A stretch of 64,000 bases of DNA from Fistulifera solaris (Eukaryota > Bacillariophyta > Bacillariophyceae > Naviculales > Stauroneidaceae): the NCBI GenBank assembly GCA_030295235.1, contig AP026153.1, positions 558,001 to 622,000 on the forward strand. Direction: 5' to 3'. Under the pieces are notes generated by a model that saw only the letters and a program-made list of their open reading frames with translations, did not search any database and was not told the origin of the DNA. A program made the position numbers and the translations under genes. Of this stretch, positions 20,528 to 30,453 are shown one piece after another. Positions within the stretch are counted from its first letter, which is position 1. Each line of letters begins with the position of its first letter.

Positions 20528-22619
20528 ATGCAACACAACGAGAAGAGCAAGCTCCTCGGCAGCTCGTCGGGAGATACCTATGTACGTTCTTCTGCAGTTC
20601 CTCTTCCTTGTCATTTCCCTCGCAAACACCTCACCTTGTCTTTCTTAACTATATAGTACGCCCCGATTGATAAAAATGCCGACTCACTACTTCACAAAGC
20701 GGGTCGCTCAGCGTCGTTCGCGGCTCTCGGGGGCACGCAATCGTTAGGAACCTTTCAATTCAAAGAACCTCCGCAAGTTCACGGTTTACCCAAAAGTTAC
20801 AGTGTCTCCGCGGACGGTAGTCCGTCGTATTTGACTCCCTACACAAATGGGTCGACAGGAACTGTATCAATTGATGCCCTTTACGGCCATATTTGGCCTG
20901 CAATCCAGAGAACGAGCGATCAGTAAAGCCTTTGCGAGTTACGCCGCCGAACTCGACGCGGATCAGGAGGGCTTGTCGGGGGAAGAACGAACCAGTCGTA
21001 TGAGTCGAGCCAGTATGGTCATTCTGGATGAACTCGAATTTGATGCGAACGTTGTCACCATTCCGTTGGTGTGTGCGATCATCGTTGCGGCGACGTCGCA
21101 ATTCCTCGTCGGTTACAATACCGGAGTCATGAATCCACCCGTCAATGTTGTCTTCCCGGGGCATTCGACTTTGTCTTGGAGTATGGCGGTAGCGGCGTTT
21201 GCCGTAGGTGGTCCGTTTGGTGCCATCGTTGGTGGACAAATGGCTGATCAGCGTGGTCGACGTGGGGCGCTCTTGATTGGTACTTGGACCTTTCTGCTGG
21301 GTGGTCTATTGCAAACGTTTGCTCTCGATATGTTTACTATCATATTGGCTCGATTTGTGATTGGTTTTGCCAGTGGATTCAGTAGTGTATTGGTTCCGAT
21401 TTATCTCGGAGAATTGGCTCCACCGACGATGCGTGGACAGTTGGGAACAGGTGAGTCTGCATCTAGTTCTTTCTGCTTGTAGTGAATATTCTCGAAGTGC
21501 ACAGTTTCACTTAACATTACCTTTACACATGCAGTCACCCAGTTCGCCATGGTCATTGGGATTCTCGCTGCAGATTTGATTGCTTTTCCTTTCGCAAAGG
21601 AAGGAAAGTGGCGCATGCTGTTCGGTTTCACTCCTCTTATGGCGCTGTTGCAATTGATTTTGGCACCTTTCTTGCTTGAGTCCCCGCGATGGCTACTCGG
21701 ACGCGATCCAAAGTCTTTAAAAGCACGCTATATTTTGAAACGTCTACGTGGATTACGATATGATCACGAAGTAGAGACCGAGTTGGGACATTTACTGGTC
21801 GGAGGGGCGGCGCAGCAGCAAGAGCAAACGAGTACGATGGGTGTTTTGAAAGACATGATGTCACAACCTCGTGTCCGTACATTGCTTTTGAGTAGTTTTG
21901 CTCTACAAGCGGCTCAGCAATTCTCCGGTATCAATGCGGTCTTTTACTACAGCAACTCCTTTTTCGAAGGCGTCATCGACAATCCTCTTGTGGGAACGTC
22001 GATCGTGGCTGGTGTCAATGTACTTGCAACATACGTCGCTTTATTGGTCATGGATCGTTTTGGGCGTAAAACATTGATTCTCAGCAGTGCAGCTGGTATG
22101 CTTCTTAGCTGTATTTGGATTGTAGCCAGTTTGTTGGGATACTTCAGCAATGTCATGGCGTTGGTAGCTGTCAATGCTTATGTTTCTTTCTTTGAAATCG
22201 GGCTTGGTCCTATTCCGTGGCTTATTGTGGCTGAAATGTTTGAAGGAAAGTACGTGGCTACGGCAATGTCGACTTCTTCGCAACTCAACTGGGCATGCAA
22301 TTTCATTGTTGGGTTTGTTTTTCCGTACATGAACAAATATCTCGGACCCTTTTCCTTTGTCCCATTCGCCATTGTTCTTCTAGCAACTTTGATCTTTGCC
22401 ATTACCATCTTACCCGAGACTGCCGGTTCATCGCCCGAACAAATGGCGAAAGAAATGACCCGAACATTTTCCGAGTCGGTTGTCTACCAAGCCAATCCGG
22501 AGTCGGCTTCGCAAATTGACATTGAATGGCGGAAAGCGATGGAGCAACTGCAGCAGGAAGAGGCGATGGAGCGAAAGCATGGTAACTTTGATTACGGCTT
22601 TACAGCCATCAAAAACTAA
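20528..22619 (+). CDS. Sugar transporter, MFS GLUT/hexose family
   Basis: Three exons: 20528-20581, 20657-21450 and 21535-22619 (introns of 75 and 84 nt, GT-AG). A cytosolic N-terminus of about 130 residues precedes twelve membrane segments. Family motifs: '[13 protein letters not shown]', '[19 protein letters not shown]', '[11 protein letters not shown]', '[13 protein letters not shown]' (sugar contact in helix 7), '[12 protein letters not shown]', '[14 protein letters not shown]', 'PETAG'. The substrate is probably a hexose. One frame break in the N-terminal tail near 20877-20879 (CCC, one base too many). Starting at ATG 20844-20847 would bypass it but discard coding-like sequence and the first intron. 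Intron phases agree across all exons. Confidence 0.9.
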
Positions 22620-23230
22620 GAACTAATTGCTGATCATTAGCGACTAAATTGTTCAATCTGAGTAACAAGGGGCGAAATAATTACAAAATGTTGGCTTAAA
22701 TTACTTCCGTGAAGTCAAATAGTCGGACTGGGCAGATTTTGTACATATTGTGCGATTCGATAGTTGATAATTGACGTTTATTTATTTTGAAATATAATTA
22801 ATTGTTGCATCAGCATTAAATGAATCAGTTGATTGGCTAGCATTATGAATTGTAAGCATGGACCAATTTGTAGACTTCACATTGGTAAGACTCGGACAAC
22901 ATCATCAACCATAATACAAATAAAGGGAGAATCCAGCAGCTTGTTTGTCTATACTTTCTATATTGCAGGACGCACAACCGGAACGGCTTTTTGAATGGCA
23001 ACCATACGTAGCATGACTCATGACAGAAATTCAGTCGCGGATAAAGTTCTTTTACACTTCGAGTGATAGTGGAGGGCACTTGCTTTTCGCACCGCAAAAA
23101 CGAAAAGCGCTGTGCATTGATGATTTGCAATGAAACCGAACATACTTTGAGAACGACGAAAGCCTCTCATTATCCAGCCTATCACAATAAAAAGAGACAA
23201 ATTCATTCATCTTCTCGATTTCTCGATACA
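22620..23230. other. Intergenic between transporter and MFAP1
   Basis: AT-rich 3' flank of the transporter (to about 22850) followed by unique sequence leading to the MFAP1 start. Open frames in it lack features. Confidence 0.5.
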
Positions 23231-24683
23231 ATGAGCGGCAAAAAGCAAGACAACGGCTTTGGTCGCGATGACATGGCGGCCTTGTTGGGTGGCGGTTTAC
23301 CGGAACGATTGATGCGCCCGCAAGTTCCTGTCGCGAAAACCAGCAGCAAGGCAAGGAAAGATGTCGCAGACATGTCGACCCAAGAGACAGCGACGTGGCT
23401 CTTGCAACAGCAACAACCAAAGAAAGGAAAAGAAACAATCATTCAACGACATCGTACTACGAAAGTACGAAAATATCACGAATTGCTTCTCGAAGAACAG
23501 CAGAATATGTCTTTGACAACGACACGTTTATCCAAAGAAGATGATCACTCCGATAGTGATTTAGACGAAAGCAAAAAGAAAGAAAAGGACGCACCAGTGG
23601 TACCGGTGATCACACGTCGCCGTCGACGTCCGAGCACCAGTAGTAGCAGTAGTAGTGAGTCTTCCGCTCCTCCCTCGTCGACAACGACAAGATTCATCCG
23701 AGAGTGACTCGGAGGAAGAAGAAGCACGTCGTCAGCGTGTCCTGCAACAAAGAAGGCAACAGCAGCAGTCACCCGTCGATGACGCATCCAGCATGGAGGC
23801 AGCTACACCACAGCTCACAGCACCACAGAGTCTCCCCGAGGCACCGAACGTGATGCCATCCAAGCCCACTCGGTCGCGAGCGGAAAGCTCGAGCAGTAGT
23901 TCGAGTAGTAGCAGTTCGTCCAGCGAAAGTTCCTCGGACGACAGTTCCTCCTCCTCCGAAGAAGAAGAAGAAGTTCGCGCCAAGCCAATCTTTGTACCTC
24001 GTCACAAACGAGGAGTGATTCAATCGGCGGAGGAATTGGCGGAAGAAGAGAAAGCGAATGAAAATAAGCGCAAACAATTGGAGGAAAAGCGAACCAAAGA
24101 ATCGCGAGCCATGGTGCAGAAAGTATTGCTCGATGCTTCGAAGCAAGTGGGTTCGATCGATGACGCCTTTGAAGGTATTACGGGGGCTCGTAACTCGGTA
24201 CCGGATGATAATGACATGGATGACGACGAGGAATATGACAAATGGGAAGTCCGAGAGCTGGAACGACTTGTCTATGAATTGGATATGGAAACTGCACGTA
24301 TGGAAGAAGCGCGAGAGCGCGAGCGGCGTCGTAACATGACAGATGATGAAATTATGAAAGAAAGGATGGAGTCCGGCAGTGCACGAGACAAGGAAGAGTT
24401 GAAGAGAACAGGGCAGCGCTATTTTCACCGTGGTGCGTTTTATATGGACGAGTCGGAATGGGATGAATCCGATGTGCGCCACAAGGCTGAAGAATATGCG
24501 GCTGCAGCTACAGGAGCGGATAAAATCGACAAGAAGGCACTTCCCAAAGTTATGCAAGTGAAAAATTTCGGTCGAGCGAATCAAAACTTGAAGTATCAGG
24601 GGCTAGCCGCCGAAGACACGACGGACAAGCAAATGAAAGTGCTTCCGATTCTTGGTCGAAAGCGCAAACAGAATCAGTTGTAG
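23231..24683 (+). CDS. MFAP1: MFAP1-like spliceosome protein
   Basis: The C-terminal half matches MFAP1, a nuclear component of the pre-catalytic spliceosome: 'KPIFVPRHKRG', 'EELAEEEKANENKRKQLEEK', 'DDEEYDKWEVRELERL', 'RRRNMTDDEIMKER', 'RYFHRGAFYMDE', 'LPKVMQVKNFGRANQNLKY', 'EDTTD'. The start at 23231 ('MSGKKQDNGFGRDD') follows an A-rich leader. The Ser/Glu-rich middle changes frame between 23655 and 23690. A 37-nt GTGAGT...AAG intron (23655-23691) would restore the frame exactly, or one C too many in the CCC at 23672-23674. The C-terminus is shorter than animal homologues. Confidence 0.9.
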
Positions 24684-24831
24684 AAGGTCCATTGATTTCG
24701 ATTGAATGCTTAGACGCTGAGTCGCTTTTCGCTTTCCTATTTCTATTATGCATGACTACAAGACTACTCGTTACATACAACATGGCTTTATATTTGTCAG
24801 CGCTATAAATACTCTTTTTATGGTGCGTTTC

Positions 24832-27800
24832 TCATGGAGCCCGATCGAATACGCCAACACCACCAGCGCGAGTGATCCGCCCATCATAGTCTGATAACGG
24901 TGCTCCTCCAGCAACGCGCATACCGCTACTATCGAGCGAGACCGATGATCCGTACTCGCGTAGAGGTTGGCCACCTATTTGGCTTCCAATCTGCCCCCAA
25001 GAGCCAAGAGCTTCGTCGAACTCAAACACTCGAATACTGCCACTACCTTCACCGAAGTCATCATTCAACGGGACACCAACCGCGACAACATTGCCATCGC
25101 CTGATAACGCGATGCTTGCCCCGAACCCTTCTCCTTCGGTCTGTCCACGAATGCGGTTTCCTATCTGAACCCAACTCCCACTTTCTTCTTTCAACAAAGT
25201 GACATATCCGGGCGACTCGTAAAAGGTGCCGCGTGCACCTATTGCTAGCACTTTACCATCGCGCGAGAAATCTAGAGATTCGCCATAGCGATTGAGTGTG
25301 CCCTCGCCCTCTAAGCTCTCGCCGACCTGTTTCCAAGAGGTTCCTGTCCACTCCACAACACGAACTCTTCCTGTGAAATCACCAAACACTGGAGATCCAA
25401 TGGCAACTCTGATTCCATCGCTGTTGACGACCGACACGGACCAACCGGAGAACTGATTTTGGTCACCTCCCATGATGGGCTCACCTAGTCGGGCCCAAGC
25501 ACTTTCGTTCTTTTGATAAACGTAAACGGCCCCAGTTTGTTGTAGATTCTTTGAATGCGAACGGGGTGCGCCGATGGCTAAGATGCTGCCGTCCTCGGAA
25601 AGATCAACCGAGTATCCGAACCAAGCGGAGTCTGTCTGATTACTAGCGAGCTGAACATCGAAATCGATTGTGTTGGCCGCATCGTTTTCTTTGTAAAGCA
25701 TGACGACGCCATTCATGTAATCGGGGTAACCAACGGCGATGTACACTGGTTCTGTCGACATGGTAAGCGATGCAAATGTAGACGTTTGCTCCCCAGGTCC
25801 CTTAATGTTCTCGGAAGTTAGGCCCCACTCCGTTCCGTTGAGTCCTGCTTGTTCTGTGAAGAAAAAGAGTGCTCCGACGTTATTGATTAATCCATCGTCT
25901 CGGCCTGGTGCAACTACTGCCATTTTCTTGCCGTCACGAGTTATGTCTATTGCTTTTCCAAACTGAGTACCTGCCTCTTCGCTAGGAATAAACACAGTTG
26001 AACCTGCAGTCACCCACCCCTCGACGGTCGGAATAGGTTTCTCGCCAGTGACATTGGAAAGACGCTCGAGGACGCTGATGGTAACGAGTGCAACCGCGCA
26101 GATGGCGAGCATGCAGATAACATATTGCATCGTTCGTAAGCGACGCAAAGTCTTCTTGTCAAGCTCGTCATCATTTTCGATGACAGCGCCTTCGACTGTT
26201 ACGGCAGCTTCGGCAAGCGTTGCTTCAAAAGGATTGACTTCTCCCATGCCCTCGTCGGGTGCCTGCTCTTCAGGATCTTCTTGCGCGAAATGGTCGTGTT
26301 CCATGTTGTAATCTGTCGTGACGCTTTGGATGTCGGCCGATACATATCCATCGTCGTTTTCGTGATCCATTCCTGTGATAGCGAAAGCACCAGGGAAAAT
26401 AACTGGAAGTCCGACTTGGGCCTCAATTTCTTCATTGGAGTGCACAGAAGCATCTTCGTGGCGTTGTAGATCGTACGCCGAGTCGCATGGATTAGTCGTT
26501 GGCTCGGAGATGATTGCAGAGTAACTGGTGAATGCCTCAGCTGGCGAAGCGTCGAGCGAAGAAGCTTGCTCGGAAACACGTACGGACAATTGCTGTTCGA
26601 GTCCATCTCTCAAATAGGATCGGAAGTTTTTGTCTTGATAAAGGTTGCCTTCATCACTTAAAGCACTTGTTGTGGAGCCTTCCTCTAGTCCATTTCGATT
26701 CATTGCCGACCGACTCGACGTTACGGTGGGAAAACGCCCACAACCATCCGGTGACCACTCGGAACCAGACGTTTCGCTAGCATCTGGATCTTGAGAAGTT
26801 CCTCTCGCCCAATCAAACAGTTGCCCCGCCACTGCTCTCTTTTCTCGCATCATACGGTCGTGATCTTCCGCCGCACTTTGCTGTCTGGCATCTTTCGTTG
26901 GAGGGGCCGCGGTCGATGGTAGAAACGACTCGCGAACTCTCTGCTTGGCCATGCTATCTTCTTCATTGGATCCCACTGAAGTCGCTTTCGAGGAATCCAT
27001 ACTTCGCTGCGAACACAATTGACTATTCTGACTGGGCATCCAAGCAACACCCGGTCGACTGGCGACACCCGCGGCTGCCGCACGATTCAATCTGCCTTGA
27101 CGCTTTTCGTCCACCGTATCCGCCAAACTCGCATCTTCCCGAGCCATTGAACCAGCCACCGATGTCTCAAACGGCAAAGCCTTGTGTGTAGATTTCTTGC
27201 GATTGTCTTGTAGAACCGTGGATTGCGTGCTGTGCACACTCGTCGACCACTGCGACGTGGCACTGGAGGTTCGCGCCACACCCGGTCGACTGGCGAGAGC
27301 CGCAACCCGCCGCGCCTTTTCTTGATTCTTGGCTCGCATCATATCGTCGGTAGTAGTGCTAATGGTAGACAGGCGTTGTTGTCGCAGTCCTCGTGACATT
27401 TCGTTCTTGATGCGTGTTTTTCGAGCATCATGATTTCGTGGGCCGATAGTTTTCCGTCTTCTTGCTGAGACGCGCTGGGTGCTGCTTCTCCCGGTGAAAG
27501 TTGGAGCGACACGTTTTTTGGCAAAGACAAGTTGGTTGGGTTATGCTCTATCATTTGCTGCAAACGATCGTGCAAGACAGCTTGATGATTCGACGCTGCT
27601 TCGGTGGCTGTTAGGAAAGATATTTCATCCATCCTTGCCTGCATGACATTCCTCGATGCGGTCTTTTGATCTGTAGCCTCGATAGGAGGTGATTTCCAGT
27701 TCCGCGGCACGGGTTCTCGTAAGGTAGAAGGATTCCCGCGACTCTGTTGCATTAAACGTTTTTCCTTCATCATGAGCTCATGATCGGTCAGGCGGGCCGT

Positions 27801-27869
27801 TGTTGCGGCGGCTGCGACGCTTTCCTCCGTTTCGTCCTTGATTGTTTCTTCGTTTCGTTTATCGCTCAT
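24832..27869 (-). CDS. Single-pass membrane protein with beta-propeller-like ectodomain
   Basis: About 1,010 residues read leftward from ATG 27869. The cytosolic N-terminus of about 590 residues contains at least four copies of a short motif: 'HELMMKEKRLMQ', 'HEIMMLEK', 'DDMMRAKNQEKARR', 'HDRMMREKRAVAG'. One membrane segment ('MQYVICMLAICAVALVTIS') is followed by repeats of about 55 residues such as 'FGKAIDITRDGKKMAVVAPG', 'FGYSVDLSEDGSILAIGAPR', 'YGESLDFSRDGKVLAIGARG', 'FGASIALSGDGNVVAVGVPL', 'YGSSVSLDSSGMRVAGGAPL'. These resemble FG-GAP/integrin-alpha type propeller blades. Function unknown; a surface or cell-wall role is likely. The frame changes at 27417-27421 (five T, six expected) within one motif repeat. 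Confidence 0.75.
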
Positions 27870-28078
27870 GTTGTATTTCTGTACCTTAAGAAGAAACTGT
27901 TAGTCAAGACAACATCCACAAGGGAGTCAAGGAACAGGCACGATACTTGCTTTTGTAGTTCTTTTCCTTCCCCGCTTACGATTTCTTATCGTTACGCACC
28001 TTTGTATTTTCTTCGGTCTGGTTATTTCAGCAAATGCAAGGCTATCAACTGTCAAGGATAGGACGAACTAAGAAAGGA

Positions 28079-28237
28079 ATGACAATGATGCTGTTGTTGT
28101 GGATGCTTTTTTTCTTTTGTAACGCGTTCGTTTTGCGAGGAGAAAAAAAGAGCGTCTTGTTTTTCTCACTTCATTCGGGAACAGACGTACCGAGAACGGA
28201 CCATTCTTACGAATTCCTCTGTAGACGTAGTACTTAA
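28079..28237 (+). CDS. Possible short secreted peptide, weak
   Basis: A short open frame starting 'MTMMLLLWMLFFFCNAFVLR' looks like a signal peptide with a plastid-like CNAF junction, then 30 more residues to a stop. No homologue recognised. It may be chance or a first exon. Confidence 0.15.
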   Translation: MTMMLLLWMLFFFCNAFVLRGEKKSVLFFSLHSGTDVPRTDHSYEFLCRRST

Positions 28238-28329
28238 TTCGTGAATACTACTTCGTCGTTCGACCAAGTGCCTCTGCGCGAAAGACGCGCGCCCAAATGC
28301 CGGTCTATAACTATAACCTATAACCCCTA

Positions 28330-28680
28330 CTTAATAACCACGACTTCAATTCAGTCATAAATCCAATTTCGACAAGGACAAGCTTGCATAAAATGCCATT
28401 TCACTATAGTCCAAAGAGTTAGTTCAAGGAAACCACGACTGCATTTCAGTCATGAACAAATTTTGCGAAATTCAAGCATGAGGTCAAACGATCCGATATC
28501 CGTCCTTTCTCCTGATGCCCTACAATCTCAAAATGACAGGTTTGGATTATAAGCAGCATTTATAATGCACAGAATAACTCCATTCGTCGAATATTCCTGC
28601 GGATCAAATCTTTGCATTTTACTATAGTCCAAAGAGTTAATTTATTGCGACTACGAATTAGTCTTTCTGTGTCCGAGCGG
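28330..28680. repeat. Dispersed two-box palindromic elements upstream of the MATE gene
   Basis: Contains CACGACTTCAATTCAGTC (about 28349), CACGACTGCATTTCAGTC (about 28434) and a looser GACTACGAATTAGTC (about 28649). Two copies of ACTATAGTCCAAAGAGTT (about 28404 and 28622) precede the latter two. The remainder of 27870-28826 between the two divergent genes is otherwise unique. Confidence 0.7.
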
Positions 28681-28826
28681 TGATGGCTTGATGCGAAAGA
28701 TACGAAAACGCCGAGATCCACAACAAGAACTTCTTTGGAGGCGATGTTCCGAGAACAAACATTAAACAAACTTGTCGTCTCAATCATTCATTGTATTCTA
28801 ATGTAAAGTACACAATAATTATTACC

Positions 28827-30304
28827 ATGACAAGCAGCAACAACACTGACAGAAAAGAGATTGACAGCGACGACTTTCATTTGTGGCAAGAAGCTGGGAA
28901 ACTCGTTCACATTTCTCTGCCTTCGGTGATTACCCAATTCAATCTTTACTTTATTTTTTCGCAATCGGCGTCTACCGTCGGACGGATGTTGGGAACGGCC
29001 GAATTGGCGGCATTTTCGTTGGGAAGTTTGGTCGGAAATTTGACCTGTTTGTCCGTCTTGGTGGGAGCCTTATCGGCTCTCGATACATTGTTGCCGCGCG
29101 CGTACGGTCAACAACACTATCGCGAATTGGGGCGCTTGTCGTTGCGCGCCATTGTGGCGTGTTGTGTGTTACTCGCGCCGGCTCTCATCGCCTTGTCGCA
29201 AACTGATTTCATGGAATTTCTGTTCGTGCAAATTGGAAAACAAGATGCGACCGTCGCCACATTGGCGGCACAGACGTGGATTCCCATTTTCTTATGGGGT
29301 GTGCCGGCCAATTTGCTCTTTCGTGTGGGACAACGATTTTTGGTCGCCCAACATCAACCGTGGCCGCCGACCTACGCGAGTCTCGTACCAACGTTACTGC
29401 TGCATCCCTTCTTTTGAAAGGACTCATTCCACTCTATGGCCTGTCCGGATCGGCGTACGCCATAGTCTTGACGCAATGGAGTACGTTACTGCTTTTAATA
29501 CTTTTCATGACATTGAATCCAACGCATCAACCCGAACCACTGCCAGCACTATTTTCACTGGCGTATTGGCAAGAATCACTCGCACTGGAACCCTTGGGAC
29601 AGTTCTTGCATTTGAGTGTCGGAGGTGTCGTCAGTTTGTCGGAATGGTGGTTTTGGGAGATCATGTGTTTTACCGCGGGTTCCTTTGGTGTGGTGGCCTT
29701 GTGTGCGCACACGATTGCGTACAACCTCATTCCCTTGTCGTTCATGATTGTACTGGGAACGCAGATTGGACTGTCGGTGCGTATGGGGACCTTGTTGGCG
29801 ACGCAACAGATCGATCATGCCAAGAAATTAGCAACTTGGACGATGGGAGTGATTGCGTGTACGGGCGTCGTGGCGGGTTGGGTACTGCACAGTTTGCGCC
29901 GGAACATTGTGTTGGTGTTTTCGAAAGATCCAGAGGTCATGGAAGTTACATTGGCCATTTGGCCCAAAGTGTGCTACTATATCTTTGTCTTGTTTATATT
30001 CGGAATCAATTCCGCAATTTTGCGGACACTGGGAATGCAGTGGCAAATGGCGGTGGTAGTTTTTACCTCCTTGTGGTGCTTCGCGCTGCCTCTCGTGTTA
30101 TACTTTGCCGTTTACCGAGGAGGTGGACTCGACGAACAGTGGGCTATCTTACCCATTGTTTACACGCTCATGCAAGTCTGGTTGGTGTTCACGTACGGCA
30201 CAAAGGATTGGAAACAACAAAGTGCACAGATTCAGCGCGTACGGACAGAAGGTGAATCGGTAACGAACGAACAATCCAAGCTTCTCGCCGGAATCGATTG
30301 CTAG
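28827..30304 (+). CDS. MATE family multidrug/metabolite efflux transporter
   Basis: About 490 residues with twelve membrane segments. N-terminal half: 'LVHISLPSVITQFNLYF', 'VGRMLGTAELAAFSLG', 'GALSALDTLLPRAYGQQ' (the classic A.DTL..QA.G type motif), 'PIFLWGVPANLLF', 'RFLVAQHQPWPPTYASL'. C-terminal half: 'GLSGSAYAIVLTQW', 'EWWFWEIMCFTAG', 'IPLSFMIVLGTQIGLSVRMG'. MATE proteins exchange H+ or Na+ for organic cations across plasma or organelle membranes. The frame changes at 29406-29408 (CCC, four C expected), directly between matching family segments. ATG 28827 is chosen because the frame upstream has no earlier ATG. Confidence 0.9.
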
Positions 30305-30453
30305 TCTGCCTTACTGTTCATTTGGAAGTTTGGCCACTCATCGTCAACGAAAATCGTGTCATGCTCAAGTAAAAAATGATTACAGAAGTGTTTGAAATCT
30401 TGCGAAGAATAACAATTGATTAATAGAATTGATGGATTGAATTGCTACAAACC

